A DNA stretch of 64,000 nt from Chthoniobacteraceae bacterium (GTDB taxonomy: Bacteria > Verrucomicrobiota > Verrucomicrobiia > Chthoniobacterales > Chthoniobacteraceae). The notes beneath the pieces were generated by a model that saw only the letters and a list, made by a program, of their open reading frames with translations, had not been told where the DNA came from and searched no databases. The translations under genes were made by a program, and so were the position numbers. The stretch is taken from contig JAQGOL010000030.1 of NCBI GenBank assembly GCA_028293625.1, positions 730,566-794,565 of the forward strand, read 5' to 3'. Positions within the stretch are counted from its first letter, which is position 1; the number at the start of each line of letters is the position of its first letter. Positions 34,769 through 44,267 of this stretch are shown piece after piece.

Positions 34769-35347
34769 TCAGAACTTCGGCAGGGCGCTCTTTGCCTTTT
34801 GTTGTTTGATGGCGGCAATCTGGGCTTCATACGAGAAAGCCTGCGGCAGACTAAGAGTGATGTGATCCCACGCGACCTGCCCGATCGCGCGATCACTTCG
34901 CACCAACAGGTTGCCGGAAAGTGAATGAGAGCGTCCGAGTTGATTGACGGCCACCTGCAGCGGATCGGTTTCGGGCTGGCCAACGGTTTTCAAATGCCAG
35001 CCATCCGAAGCGGCCTGGGCATTGAGAACGGCATCCCGCTCCTCATCAAGAATCCAGGTGGGATTCTGTCTGTTTCTGACGACGAATGCGGGGTCTTTGC
35101 GGTATTCTTCTTTGACAATATACTCCCTGCCGTCCGTCGCGGGAAGCAGGGCGCATCGAATAATCCACCCTTCAAATTTGAAACTTAATTCCAGGGCGCC
35201 TTCAATCAAAGTGAGCCGCGTGCCAGCCGATAACTCCCGTTTGGGCAATCCGTAGCGGACTTCCGTTTGCTCCCGCGTTTCACCAAGACGGGAGAAGGCG
35301 GAGGTGGTGAGCAGGAACAAAACTGCAAGGGGCAGAACAGGTTTCAT
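34769..35347 (-). CDS. Secreted hypothetical protein
   Basis: A 192-residue protein with a clean signal peptide (MKPVLPLAVLFLLTTSAFS). The mature part begins RLGETREQTEVRYGLPKREL, which resembles small secreted proteins of this bacterial group that open with a similar RLGET-type segment, and continues as a beta-rich domain (ALELSFKFEGWIIRCALL). A helical end carries lysines and alanines. No enzyme motif is visible. It is divergent from the ECF sigma operon across a 252-bp gap that contains an AT-rich dyad. Confidence 0.68.
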   Translation of the reverse strand: MKPVLPLAVLFLLTTSAFSRLGETREQTEVRYGLPKRELSAGTRLTLIEGALELSFKFEGWIIRCALLPATDGREYIVKEEYRKDPAFVVRNRQNPTWILDEERDAVLNAQAASDGWHLKTVGQPETDPLQVAVNQLGRSHSLSGNLLVRSDRAIGQVAWDHITLSLPQAFSYEAQIAAIKQQKAKSALPKF

Positions 35348-35422
35348 GGACGCTCCTGAGTTAGCGAGAGTCGGGCCAGACGCGATAAAATCTGAATAGA
35401 GAAACCGTTAAATTACGGAAAT

Positions 35423-35446
35423 AGAACGATATATAAATATTGTTCT
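35423..35446. promoter_or_regulatory. 24-bp AT-rich dyad in a divergent intergenic region
   Basis: AGAAC at 35423-35427 and GTTCT at 35442-35446 are the outer arms of a dyad centred at 35434.5. Inner ATAT/ATAT pairs extend it to 24 bp with one wobble and one mismatch. It stands 76 bp upstream of the secreted protein start at 35347 and 154 bp upstream of the sigma factor gene. An operator role is inferred. Confidence 0.4.
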
Positions 35447-35599
35447 TATCTTAATTCCGCGATGGCGTGACCCTGCACGGCGACGCGCCCGTATGCTCCT
35501 GAAGAGAGCATTGCTTCCACGAAGGCGGACAGCAAAGATTTGACCCGATTGTAACCGAAAGCTTGCCTGAAGCGTTACCAGCGGCGATGCAATGTTATC

Positions 35600-36196
35600 A
35601 TGCCCCCAGATGCCAGTTTTGACGTGTTCACGTGTCTCGACGGCGTGCGCCGGCATGATGCGGAATCGGCGCGGGCGCTGGTGGAGCATCTCTTTCCGCT
35701 GGTCATTAAAATTGTGCGCTCCTATCGATCGCGGCGGTTGGCCGAAGAAGATCTCGCACAGGAGATTTTCCTGAAGATGTTCACCCGGCTTGAGCAATAT
35801 CACGGCCGCAACGGCGTCCCCTTTGAGCACTGGCTCTCGCGCATTGCGGTGACAACCTGCCTGGATGGACTGCGCGCGGAAAAGCGCCGTCCGGAGTACC
35901 GCTGGGCCGACTTGAGCGATGGCGAACGTGAGTGGGTGGAATTTTGGGCGGCCAAAGAATCGGTCCCTTTGCCAACTGATGCCATCGGTGCGCGCGAGGC
36001 GGTTGGAAAATTGCTTGCCCTTCTTTCGCCCGAGGATCGACTTGTCATCACCCTTTTGGATCTCGAGGAACGTACCCTCGCCGAGATTGGCACCTTGACC
36101 GGCTGGGGTATTTCTCGAATTAAAGTGCGCGCATTCCGGGCGCGGCAAAAGCTGCGCAAGCATGCGCTCAAAATGCAGAAGGAATCAAAGCTATGA
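35600..36196 (+). CDS. ECF-type sigma-70 family RNA polymerase sigma factor
   Basis: A 198-residue two-region sigma factor. Region 2 (about 20-95) has LVIKIVRSYRSRRLAEEDLAQEIFLKMF, the core-binding and -10-reading helix, then HWLSRIAVTTCLDGLR. Region 4 (about 135-190) has LSPEDRLVITLLDLEERTLAEIG and the helix-turn-helix GWGISRIKVRAFRARQKLRK. The stop overlaps the next gene by ATGA. Such factors usually answer envelope stress and are held by a membrane anti-sigma factor, probably the next gene. No clear ribosome binding site precedes the ATG. Confidence 0.9.
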   Translation: MPPDASFDVFTCLDGVRRHDAESARALVEHLFPLVIKIVRSYRSRRLAEEDLAQEIFLKMFTRLEQYHGRNGVPFEHWLSRIAVTTCLDGLRAEKRRPEYRWADLSDGEREWVEFWAAKESVPLPTDAIGAREAVGKLLALLSPEDRLVITLLDLEERTLAEIGTLTGWGISRIKVRAFRARQKLRKHALKMQKESKL

Positions 36197-36489
36197 ACGA
36201 GTTTGATCGCAGATGGAAAATGGGAATCGCCGCCAGGGACGATGCCGGCCAAGCCCCGGAGAGTGCGCCGTTTGGATTCGCCACGCGCGTCGTGGCGGAT
36301 TGGCTTGAGATGGCGCGCGCGGAGCCTTCTTTTGCGACGCTCTGGCAGGCGCTGGCGGTCCGATTACTTGGCATGCTGACCATGCTTCTGGCGGTTTTGG
36401 TCGCTTACGATGCGCTCACGTCGCCGCGCCCCACGCTTTTGCAGCCCGAGATTGAGAACGCGGTGGCCGATGCGGTTTGTTTTTTATGA
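36193..36489 (+). CDS. Putative anti-sigma-like single-span membrane protein
   Basis: A 98-residue protein with a cytoplasmic-type N-terminal half (MNEFDRRWKMGIAARDDA, then FGFATRVVADWLEMARAE), one membrane helix (VRLLGMLTMLLAVLVAYDAL) and a short tail. Its placement between an ECF sigma gene and a Spy-like gene, with 4-bp overlaps on both sides, suggests an anti-sigma role. No zinc-binding HxxxCxxC motif is present, so this rests on context only. Confidence 0.65.
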   Translation: MNEFDRRWKMGIAARDDAGQAPESAPFGFATRVVADWLEMARAEPSFATLWQALAVRLLGMLTMLLAVLVAYDALTSPRPTLLQPEIENAVADAVCFL

Positions 36490-36881
36490 AGCCGAAATGG
36501 AAAGTCATTCTGTTGCTCTTTGGCATCGTGCTGGTGAGCGGGTTATGCGGCGCGGCGGTCGGCGCCAAGATCACGCAGCGCGCAATCCATCGGCACAACA
36601 ATCCGGCTGCGTGGAACGAGATTGCCATGCGCGTGCTGCAAAATCGGTTGAAACTGACACCGGAACAGGTGCCTAAAGTTCAGGCGATTCTCGAAAGCGG
36701 TGTGGAAGAGATGAAAGGAATCCGGCTCGATGCCATTGCACGCACCAACACTGTCATCGAACGCCTCACTGTGGAGATTGACAAAGAGATCCTGCCCGAG
36801 CAGCGCGCGGAGTTTGATAAATTCAAGGCCGAACACCACGAGGCGACTCTTGACATGCTCAAGGCCCGTCCCGCCAGGTAG
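36486..36881 (+). CDS. Spy/CpxP-like periplasmic protein (heavy-metal-sensor type)
   Basis: A 131-residue protein with an N-terminal membrane anchor or signal (VILLLFGIVLVSGLCGAAVG) and a helical mature part. LKLTPEQVPKVQAILESGVEEM matches the LTxxQ-type helix of Spy, CpxP and ZraP/CnrX-like proteins. Such proteins act as envelope chaperones or sensors for the linked ECF factor. The ATG at 36486 sits in an ATGA overlap with the putative anti-sigma gene; an ATG 9 bp upstream is less likely. Confidence 0.75.
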   Translation: MKPKWKVILLLFGIVLVSGLCGAAVGAKITQRAIHRHNNPAAWNEIAMRVLQNRLKLTPEQVPKVQAILESGVEEMKGIRLDAIARTNTVIERLTVEIDKEILPEQRAEFDKFKAEHHEATLDMLKARPAR

Positions 36882-36927
36882 CTGCTGCCGTTGTAACCCG
36901 GCGCCACATCCGGGCGTTATCAGTGGC

Positions 36928-37545
36928 ATGCAAAGAATCCCCTCCATGAGCGTTTTGTTATCGGCGCTCGCATTTGTCCATGTTGCTGCCGCCCAGGAGG
37001 CCGTTCCTCTTGAAGAAGCTCGGAACGCGGCCCGCAAGCTGACTGAGCTCTATCCCCTGCCCGCCGATGCTCCTTTCAAGCTGGAACTCGACACGGATAA
37101 ACCCCGCGCGATCAAAGGGGGCGATTCAGGCGTCATGATCGTGCCCGACAAGCGGATCAGCAGTGAAGCGTTAGTTGCCGCGGGAAAAACGATCACACCT
37201 GTCGGAGAGTTATGGGCATTAAAAGTCGCAATTGAAGATCGCGGCGCGGCGGTGAAAAAAGAGAAGCTGCGGGTCGTTTCGGTGGGAGAAGGCGATGAGC
37301 GCCGCCAGCTCTCCCTCTTCCTGCTTGGGGTTGCAAAAAATGCTCACGATCTTCCGGAGCTCCTGGTGTTTGGCAAAGAGAACGAGCCGCTCCTCCACCT
37401 CGCGCTTCAAAAGAGCGCCACGGGAAAACAACCATCCTCGGTGGAAATCAGCGCCCGCAAACGGGACGACAACTCCGCGATTCTCACTATTAATCTCCCG
37501 GGCGAGTACATCGCGGAACTGCCAATGATCAAAGTCTCCGAATAG
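36928..37545 (+). CDS. Secreted hypothetical protein
   Basis: A 205-residue protein with a signal peptide (MSVLLSALAFVHVAAAQ) and a mature beta-rich domain: EARNAARKLTELYPLPADAPF, VMIVPDKRISSEALVAAGKTITPVGELW, RRQLSLFLLGVAKNAHDLPELLVFG. I do not recognise the family. It follows the ECF operon by 46 bp on the same strand and may belong to it. Starts at 36928 or 36946 are both possible; the longest frame from 36730 runs inside the Spy-like gene. Confidence 0.7.
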   Translation: MQRIPSMSVLLSALAFVHVAAAQEAVPLEEARNAARKLTELYPLPADAPFKLELDTDKPRAIKGGDSGVMIVPDKRISSEALVAAGKTITPVGELWALKVAIEDRGAAVKKEKLRVVSVGEGDERRQLSLFLLGVAKNAHDLPELLVFGKENEPLLHLALQKSATGKQPSSVEISARKRDDNSAILTINLPGEYIAELPMIKVSE

Positions 37546-37570
37546 CCGGATCCTCTCCTTTCCCGGGCGG

Positions 37571-40500
37571 TCACGGCAGGAAAATGATATGTTCCCTTAC
37601 TGTTAACGAGCCTGGACCGTTTTTTCCTATAAAGAATCCGTAAATCCGGTTGCCCGGCTGCATGGCGATTCCCCGGATTTTAGTCAGCCCTTGGACAGGA
37701 TGCATGAACGTGCCACTGACAATGCCGGTGGCCGGAGCGATGACGATCTGGAGATTCTCGGCGCCAGGTGAATCAAAAACGAACCGGTTGCCGCCATCAA
37801 GGGAAGCGAGCTTTTCGATTGGCGCTTCAAGACCGCCGCCATCCAGGTCGATCTGGGCTTTGGTATAGACCAGTGCCGGCTCGCCGCTGGCCGGAACCTG
37901 ATATGGCAAAGCGCTGGCCTCGAGAGTTCTGCTCAGAGGCTTGGCTATTTTAGTTCCGGGAATGCACCAGACCAGCCGGCCATCGCCGCGCGCGCCGCGC
38001 TGGAGAGTAAAGGTTAGTTTGCCCGAAATCGAACCGGTTCCTTTATAAAGCGCCGTGTAAAGAGTCAGCGCGGCGTCGTCATCGAGGGTGGCGTTACTGC
38101 TCCAGGGAGTTCCGTCGGCAAGCGCGCCGATCAGTCGCGAGCCGCCCGCCGACGAAATATTCAACGTGGCAAACCCATTACTCTGAACTCCTTGATCGAC
38201 CGGGTTCATGATAGCCATCGTGTATGAACCGGCGGCCGGACACGGCTTCTGTGCGCTCCATGAAATTCGTCTGGCCAACCCTTTTGACTCCGAGAATTCG
38301 CCGCCCCGGGATTGATTAACCTGAAGAGCGATCGAGAAGGTCTCCGGGTTAAATTGGAGCGAGAGGTAAATGAAGTCGTCCTTTGTATTACCGCCAATCT
38401 GCGCAAAGTAATTGCCGAACACATCGAAACTTCCACGCAATGGATACCGGCGACCGGCCAGGTCGAGGTTTGCCGTGAACCCACCAGTGCGGCCAAGCTG
38501 AAGGACGAGCGCGCCGCGGCTGGCATGTTCCAAAAGCTCCTCGCCAATGAGTGCTGTGTAAGAACCGCCTTTGTCTGCGTAAGGGTTGGGGACAAACACG
38601 GCGGTAATTTCCAAGTTTTCCATCATCTGAAACTGAAGCCGCTCTGCGTTCCCGCCGTAGCCGAGCCATTCCTGGAATACCCATCCCGGAGCCGGCTTTG
38701 CAACTATCGTGTAGGAGCGATCAACGATGCGCCGGGTGGTTCCCAGGAACTCCGAGCTGATTGTGCCTGCGCCTGTCACGCTGACAGTAAGCGGACGCAC
38801 CAGCACTCGATTAAAATTCACGGCCGCCGGCACCGATTCACGTCCATCGACATCGGTGGCAATGATCTGAAGCTGGTTTGCACCGCCCCGCAACCCACGC
38901 GCCGCATCGAGTAAAAGACTCCACGCGGCGTTTTCCTTGAGCGTATACCACGGTCCATTGTTAAGGCTGTATCGGACGGTATCCAAACCGATCCGGCTGG
39001 TGGCGGTTCCGCTGACGTTGACGTTCCCTTCGCCAAAACTCGCCCGATTCGCCGGGGTTAAAATCTTAACGGTGGGACGCCACTCGGGATGACTTCCATC
39101 GACAATGCGCAGCGTGACCGCTCTCTCGGCGGTCGCCCCGTCGTGATCGCGCACCCGCAGGGTGAAGTTGAAGCCACCCGCTTTCTGCGCGGCTCCGCCA
39201 AGCAATCCGCTGCCATCAAGGGTCACGCCTTGCGGCAACGCGCCGGCGGCGATGGTCCAAACATACGGCGGAGCCCCATTGGAAGCGGCAAGCTTGGTTT
39301 GAAATGCCCGGCCCACGCGACGCGCGTCCAATTTACTTGCCAGGGAAATGCCCAGCGCGTCGGGATCCTGTCCCGGCAGATAAAGCTGCGTTTCAGTAAT
39401 GGGGCTCCCGCTGAAATTGCCCGGCTCATTCCAACGAAGCGCGCATTGGCCGAATCCGTCGCGTTCGGCGTATTCAAGAAGCACATCGGCCGGCTCGCCC
39501 GCCACAAGCGAGACAACCGCTTCAAAATCGGAGACGCCCCCACTTTTCACCTCGCCCCATTGATCAATAAGAAGGCTGCCATTGACTGAAAGCCGGACAC
39601 CGCCCGCCGTGGAAACAATCAGCGTGTGTTCGCCCGAAGCGCGTGGCAGCAGCTTGCCGCTCCAGCGCACGGAAAAATGTTCGTGGGGAATGCCGGGCAT
39701 GGGGGCCGCCTCAGCCCAGTCAAAATCAATCGTCGCGTCATCGCGCACAATTGGTTCACCGGCGAGCTCGGCATTGGCAAAATACTCGCCCTTAAGCCCG
39801 AGACCGGTGCCATTTTGAGTGGCATCAACGTCTACGGTGACGAAGTCGGTTTCGCTCGTGGCACCGCCATCATCAGTGGCGCGCGCGCTCAGATCATGCA
39901 ACCCGGGAGTTGGCTTCCATTCAAAGGCAAACGGCGCCTTTTGACTTACGCCGACAACGAGGTTGTCGACCAGGAACTCCACCTTGACCACCACGCCGTC
40001 CACGTCACTGGCGATGGCGGCAAACATGATCGTGCTCGGTGGCAAAGTCGATGTGCCGTCCAGAGGCGAGGTCAGCGTGAGCCGGGGCGGCGCATTGACG
40101 GTATTCCCTGCCCCTGGTGTCGGCACGGCGGCAAGCCAGCTCAACGGCTCATCGGCATAGGCTGCCGAATGAATGCGCTGTAGCGAGGCGCCAAACCCGG
40201 CCGCGCCAGTCGGCCACGGTTTGCGACTTTGATAATGGAAAGATTCGGCGGTGAAAAAACCGCTTACTCCGCCAATGCTCATCGGCAGCTGAAATTCCAC
40301 AACTCGGTTTTCGTCGTCAAGCGCGCCGGGCGTTGGTCCAAAGATCGGCACTTCTTGAGCCACCGCGTATTTGGTGCGGAAAACCTCCGGCGCAAGCGCC
40401 GTCAACAAAGCCCGTCCATGAGCCGGGATCACCGCGCCGGCCGGGAAGAGAAAATCGAGGAGCCTGGCGCCTTCAATCGATGCTGCCTGATCGGAGACAT

Positions 40501-43500
40501 TTTCGATTTCGACAAACTCATCCCCATCCGAGCCGGGTGCATAATGGAGTTCTACAATACGCAACGACGAGGCAAGAGGAGAAGCGTTTGCACTCCCGAG
40601 CGTGGCCGCCGAGAGCGAAGGAAACTGTTCCTCTCCGGCGCTATTGAGGTAACGCCCAACGCTCATTCCCTTCAGCGTCGATTCAAAACCAAATCCATGC
40701 ACGTAACCGGTCAGTGCGCCCGTCGAATCCGCGGAGAAAAGCCATGCGGCGCCGCCGGTTGGGGTGAAGGCGAACGCGGTTCCAATTTGAGCATCGTCGA
40801 AAACGAGATAGCCACCGGGAGCAATCACGGTGTTTGGCGGGACCCGGAATTTCCTGGGAACCTGCTGCTCGTTGCTAAGCCACCAACCGGAAATATCGGC
40901 GGGTGCGGCGCCTGCATTAAAGAGTTCAATCCCGGCGTGGCCTCCATCCTCCGGACGCGCAAGCACCTCATTAACGAACACCTTGGAAAAGAGGGCCGGT
41001 TGCGGATCATCGATCCCGGGCGAACCGCCACGCTCAGCGCTGGCACGCCAGTTGGAAGGCTCATTCCCTTTCCCATCCTCGGAGTGCACAAGTGAGAACC
41101 CGAGTCCATCGGCGGCCACCGGCCACGATCCGTGATCGCCATAGGTGAACGAAAAGAGGGTGGCGCGTTCAGCGGTGGTGAGTGTGAGGGTTTCACCATC
41201 ATCGCTCAATTTGCCGGCGAAAATTCCGTTGGGTGCGACCCCGGGATGTTGGGAGGCAAAAACAGCGGCGTTGCGGGCAATGACAAAAAACGTGCCTGGC
41301 GCCAATATGGTGTTGGCGGGGAAAGTAAATTCAATACCGGCCGTAAATGTGGCTCCACTAAGTGGCAGCGGAATGGTGCCGGTGTTCTTAATCTCAATAA
41401 ATTCGCCATCATCGCCGGTGGCGCCTTCGACCGCGGGCGGATTGTAATGAATCTCAGTTACTTTGAGCCCGTCATAAACCGGAGCCGGAACCTGATTGGT
41501 TTCCACCAGGGCGCTCCATATGGCGCCATCCCGGATCCTGGCGCGCACCAGCGAGGCGCGGGCCACGTTGACCGGCTTCGTATAAGCAATCGCACTCGAT
41601 GCCACGGTGCCGCCGATGCGCCGGGGATCGCTGCCATCGATAGTATAAAAAATCTGACCTGCTGCGTTTGGATTGACAATCTGAAGGCCGCTTTCCTGCA
41701 CATCGGTTGCCGTAGTTCCCAAGGCGTTTGCCCGCAGAATCTGGGGAAACTCCGGCGCTGCCACCGACGGATAAAGATGCGCTTGGCTGAGTTGTTCAAA
41801 AACGATCCCGGTGCGATTGGGGAAATAATCCGTCAGCATGGCGTTGCATGCGGCCAGCCATTCCGCGCGGGTATGAGGCTTGGTTTTCACATGCGGTTGA
41901 GGGCCGGGTTTTGGGCCCGGGCGCGGAGGAGGTTCACCCGGCACGATGCCATCGCGCTTTTCAAAAAGCGCCTGGCAAGCCGCCAGACTCTGCGCACCAA
42001 ATATCGGACCTGGTCCCGGCCTTGAGTTATGTTGTGCCGCGTCACCCCAGCGCGCGCTTTCAGCCACGATGGCGCGATCGAGCTGGTCCATGAGCGCCTG
42101 CCAGCGCGCAGTGCTCGCTTCGGTTGAAAGCGCGCCGCCATTGAAGAAATGCTTTTGAATGCGGTCGGCCACGCGAAGCCTGAACTCGGCATTGTGCCGC
42201 ATTGCCTGCCAGTAATGCCACGGGTTCGCGTTGTCGGAGTTGATAAACTCAAACGGATTTTCCACCGGCTCTGATTCAACGATATTATCGTCCTTGGTCA
42301 GCATCGAGAGTTCGAAATCGTGGACGAAAAAACGGAACCCGAAATCGTCTTTTCGCGAGCGGACCGAATACCAGTTGTTCTGGGTGCCGAAGCTTGGCGG
42401 GTTGTCGGTTGCCGCGCAGTAAATTCCCACGAGCATATAGTCGATGAGGTTGTCGACATCGAGCAGCCGTTCAAAATCCTTGTTGCGTGAACCATCCGGA
42501 TTAAGCCCCTGCACTTTGAAATACTCCGCGTTGTTCTCAAATCCGCGGAGGCCCGCGTCGAACAAGCGCCGCCACGAACCGAGTGTGCCATCGGTAAATC
42601 CGTCGCCGCCGAGCGATTCGGCATCGAACTTAACTATATCGTAATCGTTTTCGCTCCCTCCGAAATATTCAACGCAGTAGTTGGAAGTAACCCGCTCGTC
42701 CGTGTTATAGAGTCCCCAATACTCTCCATTGATATAAAGATGGTAGAACTGTCCGCGCTTGGCGGGCTGGCCTGTCGCCAGTTGCGAATGACGTCCAAAG
42801 ATGTCGCGCAGAAAGAGCGCTTTCGAGTCATCCACGTAATTCCACGAATCAAGGTGATCCCAGCGGATGTCAAAGAAGCTCGTCCTGGAAGCGCCCTCCG
42901 GGCCAAAAAGCGGATACTTCAATGCACTCGCCCCATACTCTTTTCTAAAAAGGAACCGGAAGGAATGCTTCGGATTATTCGAGTCGCGGCTTGCCCCACC
43001 TCGGATGCGGATTCCGCCGTTAATCTGAAAACCGGGCGTGCCTGCCGGATCAATCAATTCCAACGACATAGGCCGCTCCCACTCCCGTCCCTTTTCAGAA
43101 GGATTCGAATAGATACCGTCGTTAGGATTAAACAAGTCATCCAGCGGCATCGCCACGCTCAGAGAAGGAATGGTGCGCAAATCAGTGGCGATTGTGCGCG
43201 AATACGGTGCCTTGGCCGCAATTCGCGGGTCCATTCCGTAATCGACTTTCGCGCTTCCCCATGTAGCCGGCCAGCCGCGTGGCGCTTTTCCGTTGGCCGA
43301 CTGCTGAATAATGTCCCCTGTAAAAAGATAGGTTCGTGTGACCGCGGGTGATGCCTTGATTGCCGGCGCAAAGGTCGCAGCCCGAACTATACTGGTTGTC
43401 TTGATTATTACGGGTCCTGTATAAAGCGCGCTGGCTGCCCCCGGCTCAGTTCCATCGAGTGTATAGTGAATGCTCGCTCCGGGAGTGCTGCTCGTGAGCG

Positions 43501-44050
43501 TCAGCGCAAACGGTTGATCCTGGAATCCATGCGCCCGGTTGAAGGTTGGAGGCGTAGCCACCGCGATCGTTGCCGAATTTGCCGCGCCGGGCGTTGGCTG
43601 CGAAAGAAAACTAATCCCGTCAAATGAGACGTCCGGCAACTGCTGCGGATAGCTAACCTCCAAACCACCTACTCCGCCCGGCGGTGTCAGGGAAAGCCGC
43701 TCTCCTCCCGCGCTCAGGGCAAAATTCGTATGCAGATTTCCGCTGGTAGGAACCCGATTTTTTCCCGACGCAAAGATGACAAGATAGCCATCAGCCGGGA
43801 TTGAAACAGCCGGGAAAGTCCATTTGGCCGGCGTATCGTGTTCATCGCTGAGGTGCCAGCCCGCCAGGGCCACCGACGTGGCTCCCGTGTTATGCAATTC
43901 AAGCCAGTCCGGAAACTCCCCGTCTTCATCGGCAATGACGCTCTGGCCCGCGGCCATCACTTCAGAGATGACCACATCGCCTTTTGCGATGGCCCCAAAA
44001 AGGAGGAAAATGGCCAATGCAGAGTAATAAATAAGCGCCCCAAATTTCAT
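37571..44050 (-). CDS. Giant secreted CotH/lamin-tail/PA14 multidomain protein
   Basis: A 2159-residue exported protein (signal LIYYSALAIFLLFGAIAKG). Domains in order: a lamin-tail domain (about 25-130), a chitobiase C-terminal-like beta domain (about 170-235), a CotH kinase-type domain (about 335-690, with IRIRGGASRDSNNPKHSFRF and FRFFVHDFELSML), and a second chitobiase-like domain. Three more lamin-tail domains follow (for example TEIHYNPPAVEGATGDDGEF), then an Ig-like domain, a PA14 domain (GLKGEYFANAELAGEPI), two Ig/cadherin-like domains, an InlB-B-type repeat and a beta-rich end. There is no PEP-CTERM or other sorting tail. Probably a cell-surface or matrix protein. Confidence 0.85.
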   Translation of the reverse strand: MKFGALIYYSALAIFLLFGAIAKGDVVISEVMAAGQSVIADEDGEFPDWLELHNTGATSVALAGWHLSDEHDTPAKWTFPAVSIPADGYLVIFASGKNRVPTSGNLHTNFALSAGGERLSLTPPGGVGGLEVSYPQQLPDVSFDGISFLSQPTPGAANSATIAVATPPTFNRAHGFQDQPFALTLTSSTPGASIHYTLDGTEPGAASALYTGPVIIKTTSIVRAATFAPAIKASPAVTRTYLFTGDIIQQSANGKAPRGWPATWGSAKVDYGMDPRIAAKAPYSRTIATDLRTIPSLSVAMPLDDLFNPNDGIYSNPSEKGREWERPMSLELIDPAGTPGFQINGGIRIRGGASRDSNNPKHSFRFLFRKEYGASALKYPLFGPEGASRTSFFDIRWDHLDSWNYVDDSKALFLRDIFGRHSQLATGQPAKRGQFYHLYINGEYWGLYNTDERVTSNYCVEYFGGSENDYDIVKFDAESLGGDGFTDGTLGSWRRLFDAGLRGFENNAEYFKVQGLNPDGSRNKDFERLLDVDNLIDYMLVGIYCAATDNPPSFGTQNNWYSVRSRKDDFGFRFFVHDFELSMLTKDDNIVESEPVENPFEFINSDNANPWHYWQAMRHNAEFRLRVADRIQKHFFNGGALSTEASTARWQALMDQLDRAIVAESARWGDAAQHNSRPGPGPIFGAQSLAACQALFEKRDGIVPGEPPPRPGPKPGPQPHVKTKPHTRAEWLAACNAMLTDYFPNRTGIVFEQLSQAHLYPSVAAPEFPQILRANALGTTATDVQESGLQIVNPNAAGQIFYTIDGSDPRRIGGTVASSAIAYTKPVNVARASLVRARIRDGAIWSALVETNQVPAPVYDGLKVTEIHYNPPAVEGATGDDGEFIEIKNTGTIPLPLSGATFTAGIEFTFPANTILAPGTFFVIARNAAVFASQHPGVAPNGIFAGKLSDDGETLTLTTAERATLFSFTYGDHGSWPVAADGLGFSLVHSEDGKGNEPSNWRASAERGGSPGIDDPQPALFSKVFVNEVLARPEDGGHAGIELFNAGAAPADISGWWLSNEQQVPRKFRVPPNTVIAPGGYLVFDDAQIGTAFAFTPTGGAAWLFSADSTGALTGYVHGFGFESTLKGMSVGRYLNSAGEEQFPSLSAATLGSANASPLASSLRIVELHYAPGSDGDEFVEIENVSDQAASIEGARLLDFLFPAGAVIPAHGRALLTALAPEVFRTKYAVAQEVPIFGPTPGALDDENRVVEFQLPMSIGGVSGFFTAESFHYQSRKPWPTGAAGFGASLQRIHSAAYADEPLSWLAAVPTPGAGNTVNAPPRLTLTSPLDGTSTLPPSTIMFAAIASDVDGVVVKVEFLVDNLVVGVSQKAPFAFEWKPTPGLHDLSARATDDGGATSETDFVTVDVDATQNGTGLGLKGEYFANAELAGEPIVRDDATIDFDWAEAAPMPGIPHEHFSVRWSGKLLPRASGEHTLIVSTAGGVRLSVNGSLLIDQWGEVKSGGVSDFEAVVSLVAGEPADVLLEYAERDGFGQCALRWNEPGNFSGSPITETQLYLPGQDPDALGISLASKLDARRVGRAFQTKLAASNGAPPYVWTIAAGALPQGVTLDGSGLLGGAAQKAGGFNFTLRVRDHDGATAERAVTLRIVDGSHPEWRPTVKILTPANRASFGEGNVNVSGTATSRIGLDTVRYSLNNGPWYTLKENAAWSLLLDAARGLRGGANQLQIIATDVDGRESVPAAVNFNRVLVRPLTVSVTGAGTISSEFLGTTRRIVDRSYTIVAKPAPGWVFQEWLGYGGNAERLQFQMMENLEITAVFVPNPYADKGGSYTALIGEELLEHASRGALVLQLGRTGGFTANLDLAGRRYPLRGSFDVFGNYFAQIGGNTKDDFIYLSLQFNPETFSIALQVNQSRGGEFSESKGLARRISWSAQKPCPAAGSYTMAIMNPVDQGVQSNGFATLNISSAGGSRLIGALADGTPWSSNATLDDDAALTLYTALYKGTGSISGKLTFTLQRGARGDGRLVWCIPGTKIAKPLSRTLEASALPYQVPASGEPALVYTKAQIDLDGGGLEAPIEKLASLDGGNRFVFDSPGAENLQIVIAPATGIVSGTFMHPVQGLTKIRGIAMQPGNRIYGFFIGKNGPGSLTVREHIIFLP

Positions 44051-44267
44051 GCGAGCGGCAGATTACAAAGAGAAGACAAAACGAGGCAACGGCTAAGATC
44101 AATAATTTATCTTTCCTTTTTTCCGCCGCCTTTAAGACTTTGTCAGCCAGGTCAAACACCCCTTCTTTCAGCCGGATTGGAACCGGACAGATAAACTTTT
44201 CCCAACTTCTTGCGATTTTTCAGGCTTTGCTCACCTGGCGGTTAAGCGCCACGAGCTTCCCGGATCT

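Noticed and set aside
40229-42025. Two + strand frames of nearly 300 residues inside the giant gene
   Set aside because: Both are shadows of the 2159-residue gene, whose domains are continuous through this stretch.
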